Notes under the pieces: model-generated
Database searches by the model: none
What the model was told of the DNA's origin: nothing
What the model saw: the letters and a program-made list of their open reading frames with translations, nothing else
Assembly (NCBI GenBank): GCA_002336815.1
Contig: DDEU01000034.1
Coordinates: 19,932-83,931, forward strand
Direction of reading: 5' to 3'
From: Chitinophagaceae bacterium UBA1946
Lineage (GTDB): Bacteria; Bacteroidota; Bacteroidia; Chitinophagales; Chitinophagaceae
Length of the DNA: 64,000 nucleotides
Made by a program: the position numbers and the translations under genes
Part shown: piece by piece, positions 52,004-59,948 of the stretch
Layout: every line of letters starts with the position of its first letter
Numbering within the stretch: the first letter of the stretch is position 1

Positions 52004-52940
52004 TACCATACTGCTCCCGGAACTTTACAAAAGAGTCGCAAAACTAATGGGCAACCGCTTTGAAATTTCGGTAGTTGCTGATGATGAAACCTGGGCTAAT
52101 GAAATGATCGATGCCGCAATTGCAGAGATCCGGCGCATAGAAAAACTGCTGACCACTTTTGGAGATGACAGCGAAACAAACCTGGTAAACGCCAATGCCG
52201 GCATACAACCGGTAGCGGTAAGCAGGGAAACCATCGAACTGATAAAACGCTCCATCCGTATCTCAACATTAACGCAGGGAGCTTTTGATATTACCTACGG
52301 CTCCATCGACAAAAAGCTCTGGAATTTCGATAGTGGTATGACCACCTTACCCGATTCTGCGACAGCCCGAAAAATGGTGCAGTTGATCAACTACAGGAAT
52401 GTACTGATTGATGAAAGAGCCGGTACGGTTTTTTTAAAAAAGGCAGGCATGCGGATAGGGTTTGGGGGTATTGGTAAGGGTTATGCTGCTGAAAAAGCAA
52501 AGCTGTTGCTGCAGCAGGCGGGTGTAAAAAGCGGCATTGTAAATGCATCCGGTGATCTCTCGGCCTGGGGCGTTCAACCCGATGGCAAACCCTGGACCAT
52601 CGGTATAGCGCACCCTGATATGGCGGGTCTTCCTTTTTCTTATCTCAACATCAGCAATATGGCGATCGCCACATCCGGCAACTATGAAAAATTTGTGCTG
52701 ATCGGCGGAAAAAAATATTCTCATACCATCAACCCCAGGACAGGGCTGCCGGTTACAGGCATCAAAAGCGTTACCATCATTTGCCCGAATGCAGAAATGG
52801 CCGATGCCATGGCAACACCGGTTACCATCATGGGCGTGGAAGCCGGGCTGCACCTCGTGAACCAGTTAAAGGGAATGGGCTGTATTATGATTGACGACAA
52901 CAACAGGTTATTCACCTCTAAAAATATAAACCTCACATGA
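51969..52940 (+). CDS. apbE: FAD:protein FMN transferase (ApbE)
   Basis: ApbE moves FMN from FAD onto a Thr/Ser of a target protein, outside the cytoplasm. The 323 residues from the chosen ATG show KLMGNRFEISVV near the start (about 27-38), RIGFGGIGKGYAAEKAKLLL in the FAD-binding core, NASGDLSAWG and KYSHTINPRTGLPV, then DAMATPVTIMG. No typical target (NqrC, RnfG, FMN-bind) lies in the window. It has no obvious signal peptide from this start. An upstream ATG at 51933 would also be in frame. Confidence 0.92.
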   Translation: MKLNWPSVEVIDTILLPELYKRVAKLMGNRFEISVVADDETWANEMIDAAIAEIRRIEKLLTTFGDDSETNLVNANAGIQPVAVSRETIELIKRSIRISTLTQGAFDITYGSIDKKLWNFDSGMTTLPDSATARKMVQLINYRNVLIDERAGTVFLKKAGMRIGFGGIGKGYAAEKAKLLLQQAGVKSGIVNASGDLSAWGVQPDGKPWTIGIAHPDMAGLPFSYLNISNMAIATSGNYEKFVLIGGKKYSHTINPRTGLPVTGIKSVTIICPNAEMADAMATPVTIMGVEAGLHLVNQLKGMGCIMIDDNNRLFTSKNINLT

Positions 52941-53167
52941 GCAACTCCGGTAAAAATCTCAGGCACTTAGGCCTTGCAGTGGCAGCAAGTGCCATCGCTG
53001 CTTCCTGCACCACTGTTAAAGAATACCAGAAAAACCGTTTGAATGATGGCGAAATGGTATTGGGCAACCGCAAGGTGGAAAAAACAGAGAACAGTTTTGA
53101 AACCTATCGTGAAGGTGCCTCCGGCGGCAACGGCGGAAAAACCGGCGGTGGTTGCGGCTGCAACTAA
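52937..53167 (+). CDS. DUF4266 lipoprotein with Gly-Cys tail
   Basis: The 76 residues have a lipoprotein signal with the lipobox AASC (Cys at about 23), a conserved LNDGEMVLGNRKVE segment, YREGASGGNGGKT and a terminal GGGCGCN. The family is a small ApbE-linked lipoprotein; function unknown. The C-terminal Cys pair suggests a metal or thiol role. Its ATG overlaps the apbE stop (ATGA). Confidence 0.9.
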   Translation: MSNSGKNLRHLGLAVAASAIAASCTTVKEYQKNRLNDGEMVLGNRKVEKTENSFETYREGASGGNGGKTGGGCGCN

Positions 53168-53222
53168 ACAGGATGATTGCTGCCAGCGGTCACAAGAATG
53201 TTTATCACCAATCATCCATCTC

Positions 53223-54440
53223 ATGAAGAAAATATGTTTAACTGTTGTAGGCTTGTACATTGGCCTGTTTGCAGGCTTTGCACAAACCAGTTACGACTCA
53301 TCAAAATACCGGCCCCAGGAACTTACTTTTGAAGAGGCGAATATTGTTTCCAGTTATTATCACCAGGATGGCAATAACTCTGCTGTTACCGGCGGCATCG
53401 GCACAGAAAAACTGACAGATATTTCCAATAGTTTCGACCTCAAATATTATATCTACGATAACTCGTACCGAAAGCATACCATCACCGCTGAGGTAGGCAT
53501 AGATCATTACACTTCTGCTTCATCAGACATGGTAGACCTGAAGGCTAATTCTTCTGCTTCCCATGCAGACACCAGGATCTATCCTTCTGTTAACTGGACC
53601 ATGGAGAATGAAAAGAAAGGTACTACCATTGGCGTCGGCCTTGCTTTTTCCCGTGAATTTGATTATGCATCCTACAGCGCCAACGTAAATTTTGCCGTCA
53701 AAACCAACAACAGGAGTGGAGAATTCAGTGCGAAGGCGCAGGTGTTTTTAGATAAGGTAAGCCTCGTGCTGCCGTCAGAACTCGTTGCAACTGTCGCAGG
53801 CACCAGCGGTGCTTCCAGCGGAAGGGAACATGACCGTTATCCAACCACGGCCAGGAATACTTTTGATCTTTCATTGTCCTATTCGCAGATCATCAATAAA
53901 CGCCTGCAGGTAATGCTGCTGGGAGATGTGGTTGCACAAAGTGGTTATCTCAGCCTGCCATTTCACAGGGTGTATTTAACAGATGGAACCGTACACCAGG
54001 AACATCTTCCTTCATCAAGATTGAAGATTCCCCTGGGACTTAGAGCCAGTTATTTTTTGGGTGATAAGATCATCATCAGAACTTACTACCGGTACTACAC
54101 AGACGATTGGGGATTGACGGCTCATACTGCCAGTATTGAAACGCCGGTTAAGATCACGCCGTTTTTTTCTGTAAGCCCTTTCTTCAGGTTCTACACCCAA
54201 CATGGCACAACATATTTTGCACCATATGAAAAGCACACTGCAGCTGAAACATATTATACGAGCAACTTTGATCTTTCTACTTTCAACAGTAATTTCTTTG
54301 GTGCAGGTTTCCGTTTTACACCACCCAAGGGTGTATTCGGTCTTGAAAATTTTAGCATGCTGGAAATAAGATATGGTCATTATCAAAAGAACATTGGTAT
54401 GAACAGTGATGTGCTTTCACTGAACTTAAAATTTAAATAG
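53223..54440 (+). CDS. DUF3570 outer-membrane barrel
   Basis: The ATG at 53223 gives a signal peptide ending at GFAQ and 405 residues of barrel-like strands (DLKYYIYDNSYRKHT, RTYYRYYTDDWGL, ending in LSLNLKFK). DUF3570 always occurs with DUF4266 and ApbE. A longer frame from 53043 overlaps the DUF4266 gene and lacks a signal. The gene closes the operon; a strong terminator follows at 54467. Confidence 0.88.
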   Translation: MKKICLTVVGLYIGLFAGFAQTSYDSSKYRPQELTFEEANIVSSYYHQDGNNSAVTGGIGTEKLTDISNSFDLKYYIYDNSYRKHTITAEVGIDHYTSASSDMVDLKANSSASHADTRIYPSVNWTMENEKKGTTIGVGLAFSREFDYASYSANVNFAVKTNNRSGEFSAKAQVFLDKVSLVLPSELVATVAGTSGASSGREHDRYPTTARNTFDLSLSYSQIINKRLQVMLLGDVVAQSGYLSLPFHRVYLTDGTVHQEHLPSSRLKIPLGLRASYFLGDKIIIRTYYRYYTDDWGLTAHTASIETPVKITPFFSVSPFFRFYTQHGTTYFAPYEKHTAAETYYTSNFDLSTFNSNFFGAGFRFTPPKGVFGLENFSMLEIRYGHYQKNIGMNSDVLSLNLKFK

Positions 54441-54466
54441 TAATCGAACCCACCAGTTTCTAAGGC

Positions 54467-54508
54467 TGGCCGGTCATAAACCACATTGTTACGACCGGCC
54501 ATTTTTTT
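54467..54508 (+). terminator. Intrinsic terminator of the ApbE operon
   Basis: TGGCCGGTC (54467-54475) and GACCGGCCA (54493-54501) form a perfect 9-bp stem with a 17-nt loop, followed by seven T (54502-54508). Confidence 0.85.
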
Positions 54509-54649
54509 ATTTTGAAATGATCCATCAACGCTTATTCTTCCTGTGCATTCTTTGCTGCAAAAAAGACGATGATAGTTTGCAGGAGTAGTTAAGCCAAATT
54601 TCCAGTCCATTCAAATCAAACCGTTTTCGGGTAACAACTCCTGATGCGT

Positions 54650-54657
54650 TAGCTTTG
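54650..54657 (+). promoter_or_regulatory. TAnnTTTG -7 box abutting the ypdA start
   Basis: TAGCTTTG is separated from the ATG at 54662 by four bases (CAGC), again predicting a leaderless mRNA. Confidence 0.6.
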
Positions 54658-54661
54658 CAGC

Positions 54662-55633
54662 ATGGCAAATAACCAGGCATTTGATATCATCATCATCGGG
54701 GGCGGTCCCATCGGACTTGCATGCGGCATCGAAGCAACAAAGGCAGGCCGCTCTTACCTCATCATCGAAAAAGGAGCATTTGTAAATTCGCTGTACAATT
54801 ATCCTGTGAACATGACTTTCTTCTCCACTTCAGAAAGGCTTGAGATCGGTAATATTCCTTTTGTAAGCAACAATCCTAAACCTACCCGTGTTGAAGCGCT
54901 GGAATATTACAGGAGAGTGGCAATCAATTTTTCATTGAACATTCATTTGTTTGAAACGGTACAGGAAGTAAAAAAAGAAGGGGATATATTTGTTGTTACC
55001 ACTTCCAAACAACAGTATGTTGCAAAGAATGTCATCATCTCTACCGGCTTTTATGATATCCCGTTTTTACTGAATGTTAAAGGAGAAGACTTACCGAAAG
55101 TAACACACTATTACAAAGACCCCAATTTCTACGCTTTTCAAAAAGTACTCGTTGTTGGTGCCAGCAATTCTGCGGTGGATGCAGCGCTGGAAACCTGGCG
55201 CAAAGGTGCCACGGTAACGATGGTAATAAGAGACAATGTCATCAGCAGGTCGGTCAAGTATTGGGTTAAGCCCGATATTGAGAATCGCATACAGGAAGGA
55301 TCTATTAAAGCTTATTTTAATTCCACCATACAGGAGATCAGGGAACAGGAAGTGTTGATCAACACAGCAGAAGGCACTGTTTCCATTCCCAATGATTTTG
55401 TAATAGCAGCCACCGGTTATCAACCTGACCTGGATTTTTTAACCCGTACGGGTGTCAATTTGTGTGAGGACAGGAACCGTATACCGGAGTATGATTCGTC
55501 TACCCATCAAACCAATATCAAAGGCATCTACCTCGCCGGCGTTATCTGTGGAGGAATGGATACGCACCAGCTTTTTATAGAAAACTCGAGGGAGCATGCG
55601 GTGAAAATTATCCGGGATATTGTGAAGTGCTGA
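54662..55633 (+). CDS. ypdA: YpdA-type FAD-dependent disulfide reductase
   Basis: YpdA is the bacillithiol disulfide reductase; Bacteroidota encode it as well. The 323 residues show a FAD-binding GGGPIGLA (13-20), the family block NMTFFSTSERLEIG and the NADPH-binding VVGASNSAVDAALE. It lacks the redox CxxC of thioredoxin reductase, as YpdA does. The gene stands alone with its own start-abutting promoter. Confidence 0.88.
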   Translation: MANNQAFDIIIIGGGPIGLACGIEATKAGRSYLIIEKGAFVNSLYNYPVNMTFFSTSERLEIGNIPFVSNNPKPTRVEALEYYRRVAINFSLNIHLFETVQEVKKEGDIFVVTTSKQQYVAKNVIISTGFYDIPFLLNVKGEDLPKVTHYYKDPNFYAFQKVLVVGASNSAVDAALETWRKGATVTMVIRDNVISRSVKYWVKPDIENRIQEGSIKAYFNSTIQEIREQEVLINTAEGTVSIPNDFVIAATGYQPDLDFLTRTGVNLCEDRNRIPEYDSSTHQTNIKGIYLAGVICGGMDTHQLFIENSREHAVKIIRDIVKC

Positions 55634-55639
55634 GCTTTT

Positions 55640-56221
55640 TTACTGCTCCTTTATTTCATCCTTTGTTACAGGGTTGGAGAATGCATTGCCGATACTGTGC
55701 ATCAGGCTTGAAATAGGGCCTTCCATTTTATTGGTATTATCATCCAGCGTATCATCTTTCAATAATTCTCCCATGTGTAAAGCTGCAGGTAAGTACAATA
55801 AGATATTGTTGCGTTGATTGCTAAAAAAAGTTTTTACGGCTTTTATATCCGCATCTGGTGGCAATTGCTGCTTCGTTACCTTTACTGCTTCCGCCGCTAT
55901 TTGATTTAGCTTTTCATCCAATGCCCCATCTTTATCTTTCGAATAAGAAGCGATGATTGACAGGAGCTCATTTTTATCTTCAGTAAAGATCTTTTCTACC
56001 CAATCCGTAGAACTATCTCCCCGCAATACCAGGTTTGCTCCTTCATCAGTTTGTACATATTTATACAATGCCGTTAATACCGCAGGTATTGCTGCCTGGC
56101 TGAACCGGTCTTCATCGGCGGTCGTATCATCTTCTTTAACAGCCTGTGTATTGGGATCTATCTTTTGCAAAGGAGGATAGCCCAGGTTTTTTTGTACAGC
56201 TTCTAAAAGATCTGTTGTCAT
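55640..56221 (-). CDS. Hypothetical 193-residue cytosolic protein
   Basis: The protein is soluble, acidic and mostly helical, without signal peptide or membrane segment; LLYLPAALHMGELLKDDTLDDNTNKMEGPISSLM-type segments lie near the C-terminus (about 150-180). No family is recognised. It converges with ypdA, 6 bp apart, and is divergent from the cupredoxin gene. Confidence 0.7.
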   Translation of the reverse strand: MTTDLLEAVQKNLGYPPLQKIDPNTQAVKEDDTTADEDRFSQAAIPAVLTALYKYVQTDEGANLVLRGDSSTDWVEKIFTEDKNELLSIIASYSKDKDGALDEKLNQIAAEAVKVTKQQLPPDADIKAVKTFFSNQRNNILLYLPAALHMGELLKDDTLDDNTNKMEGPISSLMHSIGNAFSNPVTKDEIKEQ

Positions 56222-56421
56222 AATTATCAGTATTTAATAGTTGGAGAAATAATTGCTTTTGTTAACAGGTAATAAAACCATGCCAACGGAACCATCCATA
56301 ACATTTCAAACAGCTAAGGAGCTTTAGACAATAATGACAGAAAATGATGGCAACCTTTTAAAAATTTCACTCGTTTACAGGAAGCACTGCGAACTAACAC
56401 TACTAAATAAAAAAAAACATT

Positions 56422-57348
56422 ATGAAAAGAACTGCTACACTCTTCCTGCTTTTGCTGGTTGGCTTTTTTGCAAAAGCAACCGTATTTAATGTGACCGTAA
56501 CCAATTTCCAGTTTTCACCTGCCAACATCCCCAACGTACTGATCGGTGATGTGATCAGATTTAATTTCGGCGGCGCTAATTTTCACAATGCTACTACCAC
56601 CCCCCTGGGCATGGCACCTGCAGGCGCAGCGGCCATACACAGTGGTACACCCGGCCAGGTAACCACCTCCTATTCTTACACCGTTACAGTTGCGGGCAGC
56701 TACCGTTACTATTGCGAAGTACACAGCGGTGATGGCATTACTGGTATGGTAGGCACTTTTACTGCAAGCGGCGTGGTACCTGTACAATTAAAAAACTTTG
56801 ATGTATCCATTTCCGGCAAAACCGTAACAGCATTGTGGCAAACTGCGTCAGAACAAGACCTCAGTTATTTTTCTTTACAAAAAAGCAACGACGGAAAAAA
56901 TTATAAGGAGGCCGGCCGGGTGAATGCAGCAGGCAATTCAAACAACCTGCAGTCGTACAGTCTCAAAGATGAGCAACTGGATATGAATGCGAGGTATGTT
57001 TACTATTTATTGAAGTCGGTAAACCGGGATGGCAGTTATAGCTTGTCGCCTGTTAAACTTATCCGCAATGATGGCGCTGTAAAAAAATTGATCACGCAGA
57101 TGGGCGCCAACCCTGTGAGTAAGGCCATCGGCCATTTGATGTTCCAGTTTAATGCAGACAGGAACAGCAGCATGAGGGCGCTGGTGATAGACGGTAACGG
57201 CAAAACACTGATGAAGCTGGACCTTTCTGCCAACAAAGGAATTAATAACGGGCACATCCACATGGCGGAACTACCCACCGGCATCTATACGATCCTGTTC
57301 TCACTGGACGGGCTGAAAGAAACCCGGAAAGTGATGCTGGTAGATTGA
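56422..57348 (+). CDS. Secreted cupredoxin-domain protein with T9SS sorting domain
   Basis: The 308 residues have a signal peptide (cleavage near AKATV) and a plastocyanin-like domain with the four type-1 copper ligands H55, C98, H101 and M109 (YYCEVHSGDGITGM). A beta-rich middle follows (about 117-215, VPVQLKNFDVSISG), and a type A sorting domain closes it (LPTGIYTILFSLDGLKETRKVMLVD-type end). It would be an exported blue copper electron carrier at the cell surface. The MITE-like element follows. Confidence 0.85.
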   Translation: MKRTATLFLLLLVGFFAKATVFNVTVTNFQFSPANIPNVLIGDVIRFNFGGANFHNATTTPLGMAPAGAAAIHSGTPGQVTTSYSYTVTVAGSYRYYCEVHSGDGITGMVGTFTASGVVPVQLKNFDVSISGKTVTALWQTASEQDLSYFSLQKSNDGKNYKEAGRVNAAGNSNNLQSYSLKDEQLDMNARYVYYLLKSVNRDGSYSLSPVKLIRNDGAVKKLITQMGANPVSKAIGHLMFQFNADRNSSMRALVIDGNGKTLMKLDLSANKGINNGHIHMAELPTGIYTILFSLDGLKETRKVMLVD

Positions 57349-57371
57349 CCGCTCAGATAAAAAATTTAAGA

Positions 57372-57484
57372 AAGGCTGTATCAAAATAACCATTGATTAT
57401 AGTACATACAGTCGAACTGTTACAATCAATGGCACCAAATCTCTAAGCATTTCAAATAGGTTTGATCGCATTTGATACAGCCTT
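57372..57484. mobile_element. MITE-like element with 14-bp terminal inverted repeats
   Basis: AAGGCTGTATCAAA (57372-57385) and its exact complement at 57471-57484 bound a 113-bp element. Inside are 9-bp arms CCATTGATT (57390-57398) and AATCAATGG (57424-57432) and a 5-bp hairpin ACAGT/ACTGT (57408-57420). The termini resemble ends of IS1182-type elements from memory, not from a search. No transposase is present. The right end runs into CTTTTTAA and could also terminate transcription. Confidence 0.5.
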
Positions 57485-57541
57485 CTTTTTAATCCTGCGC
57501 AATTTTGTAATGGCCGGGGGTCTTGGTTGCAAAACCCTTTC

Positions 57542-58102
57542 ATGACCATTCAACACATCCGCATTCTCAACATCATTTTTGTTGCGTTCATTTTTGCTAC
57601 CGGCACGGTAAACTTTTTATGGTACATCATTGCCATGCATGCTTCGCTTGAAATATTGAACAGCTGTTTGCTTTACCTGCGGCATCAATATAAATTATAC
57701 AATTGTATCTTCTGGGCCTATAGTCTTGTGCTCCTCGAACGGCTTCGGCCCGGGCATTTATCAGCCACAGCAGAAGTTGCCATCAACTGTGCCGAACATT
57801 TATTTTTTGGGATCATCATTTGCATCAAAGTGTATATCTATACAGCGCTCTTCTCAACAATAAGTACTGCTGCCCGTATCAAAAGAGCGCTGCTTGCCTT
57901 TGTTGTATTTAATTTGATCGGCATTTTTAATGAGGTATTTCAGAACGACCTCGGTGGCCGAAGTTTGTTTGTATTTATACCAGACAGCATCAAAGACATG
58001 CAGATGAATTTACTGGGTGCGGCTGTTTTTATGGTGGCAGTATTTGTCCGCATAAGCAGGTTGAAAAAGCATGCGCTCCTAAGGGCGGGCCAAAGCTTTT
58101 GA
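57542..58102 (+). CDS. Membrane protein, possibly VanZ-like
   Basis: The 186 residues from the ATG at 57542 have about five membrane segments and a C-terminal part FNEVFQNDLGGRS ... SIKDMQMNLLGA, whose Glu, Gln, Arg, Asp and Asn spacing is reminiscent of VanZ-like proteins. The match is weak. An ATG five codons upstream is also in frame. Function unknown. Confidence 0.55.
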   Translation: MTIQHIRILNIIFVAFIFATGTVNFLWYIIAMHASLEILNSCLLYLRHQYKLYNCIFWAYSLVLLERLRPGHLSATAEVAINCAEHLFFGIIICIKVYIYTALFSTISTAARIKRALLAFVVFNLIGIFNEVFQNDLGGRSLFVFIPDSIKDMQMNLLGAAVFMVAVFVRISRLKKHALLRAGQSF

Positions 58103-58377
58103 TAACAAAAAGTAAACTCTACATCGTTGTATTGCCCGAAGCAATAAAAAATTAAGCAGTTCTTAAGCAGATCCAGTTTGCTTCTTCACCTATATTCCAA
58201 TCTGCTGCCTCCAACCATTCATAACCATTTACGCCCGTTGTTTCCGGAACAGGGAGCTGTGCTGATATCTAAAGGAGATCGCAGAAACCTATTGCTGACT
58301 ACCTCGTATTACATTCGTCGTGAATACATTTTTCCCAGGTGCCAACTTTCATTTATCTTCAAAACAAAATTGCTGCC

Positions 58378-59862
58378 ATGTCCAGATTCATTCTTGCCCT
58401 CGACCAGGGCACTACCAGCAGTCGTGCCATTGTATTTAACCAGGCCGGCGAAATAATCTCTGTAGCCCAAAAAGAATTTACGCAGATCTTTCCGCAACCC
58501 GGATGGGTGGAGCATGATCCCATGGAGATATGGAGTACCCAGTTGGGCGTGGCAGCAGAAGCCATCAGCAAAGCAGGATTGGTAACGGCAGATATTGCAG
58601 CCATCGGTATCACCAACCAGCGGGAGACCACGGTTGTGTGGGAAAGGGCTACGGGTAAACCGGTGTATAATGCGATTGTTTGGCAGGACAGGAGAACGGC
58701 AGCTTTTTGCGATGAATTAAAAGCAAGAGAAGTGGAGAACGTGATCAGGCAAAGCACCGGTTTGGTGCTAGACGCTTATTTCAGCGGCACCAAAATAAGG
58801 TGGATACTGGACAATGTACCCGGCGCAAAAGAGAAAGCCGAAAAAGGTGCTCTGTGCTTCGGCACTATCGATACCTGGTTACTATGGAACCTTACTAACG
58901 GTGCCGTACATGCTACCGATGTAAGCAATGCCAGCAGAACAATGCTCTGCAATATTCACACCGGCCAATGGGATGGACAGTTGCAGGATATCCTCGGTGT
59001 TCCGGGCAATATGCTGCCTGTCATTAAAAGCAGCAGCGAAATATTTGGTTATACATCGGGCAACTTCAGCAATGCAAAGATCCCCATCGCAGGGATCGCC
59101 GGCGATCAGCAGAGCGCTTTGTTCGGGCAGTTATGCACGCAGCCGGGCATGGTAAAGAACACTTATGGAACCGGTTGCTTTATGCTGATGAATACCGGCG
59201 AAACACCGGTGATATCAAATAATAACCTGCTTACCACCATCGCCTGGAAGATCAACGGCATTACCCAGTATGCACTGGAAGGCAGTGTGTTCATTGCAGG
59301 AGCAGTCACCCAATGGCTGAGAGACGGGTTGGGTATCATCCGCAGCGCTGCAGAAATAGAATCGCTGGCAGGCCAGGCAGCTTCTAACGGTGGCGTGTAC
59401 ATGGTTCCTGCATTTACCGGCCTCGGTGCCCCTTACTGGAGGCAGGATGCCCGTGGCGCTATTACCGGCTTAACAAGAGGCAGCACCGCTGCTCATATTG
59501 CCAGGGCTGCGTTGGAAAGCATTGCCTATCAAACAATGGATGTATTAAAAGCAATGGAGAATGATGCTGGTATTTCGATAAAAGAATTGAGGGTAGATGG
59601 TGGCGCTACTGCCAATAACCTGTTGATGCAATTTCAAAGTGATATCCTCAACACAAAAGTGCTGCGGCCGAAGGTTACAGAAACAACCGCCCTTGGAGCA
59701 GCCTACCTGGCCGGGCTTGCAGTTGGTTACTGGAAAAGTGTAGAAGACATACAGCAGCAGTGGCAGATCGATCGGTCATTTGAAAGCAGGATGGACGAAG
59801 CAGAGAGGGAAGTGCTGACGAAGGAATGGCACCGGGCAGTGCAGGCAGCGATCAACTACTAG
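58378..59862 (+). CDS. glpK: Glycerol kinase
   Basis: Phosphorylates glycerol to glycerol-3-phosphate. The chosen ATG gives 494 residues starting MSRFILALDQGTTSSR, the family N-terminus (phosphate 1 motif); an ATG 13 codons earlier adds an unrelated stretch. Further motifs are WVEHDP, GITNQRETTVVW, GTIDTWLLWN and YGTGCFMLMNTG. It heads a glpK-glpD-glpF unit with 86-bp gaps. No FruBP-type regulator was seen. Confidence 0.95.
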   Translation: MSRFILALDQGTTSSRAIVFNQAGEIISVAQKEFTQIFPQPGWVEHDPMEIWSTQLGVAAEAISKAGLVTADIAAIGITNQRETTVVWERATGKPVYNAIVWQDRRTAAFCDELKAREVENVIRQSTGLVLDAYFSGTKIRWILDNVPGAKEKAEKGALCFGTIDTWLLWNLTNGAVHATDVSNASRTMLCNIHTGQWDGQLQDILGVPGNMLPVIKSSSEIFGYTSGNFSNAKIPIAGIAGDQQSALFGQLCTQPGMVKNTYGTGCFMLMNTGETPVISNNNLLTTIAWKINGITQYALEGSVFIAGAVTQWLRDGLGIIRSAAEIESLAGQAASNGGVYMVPAFTGLGAPYWRQDARGAITGLTRGSTAAHIARAALESIAYQTMDVLKAMENDAGISIKELRVDGGATANNLLMQFQSDILNTKVLRPKVTETTALGAAYLAGLAVGYWKSVEDIQQQWQIDRSFESRMDEAEREVLTKEWHRAVQAAINY

Positions 59863-59948
59863 TGTTTATTCAAAGAAAAAACGGACAATGAAGCAGCTAT
59901 ATTTTGTCTTTGCACCTTTTCAGCTTAGCGTTTTTGCGTGAATTAGTA

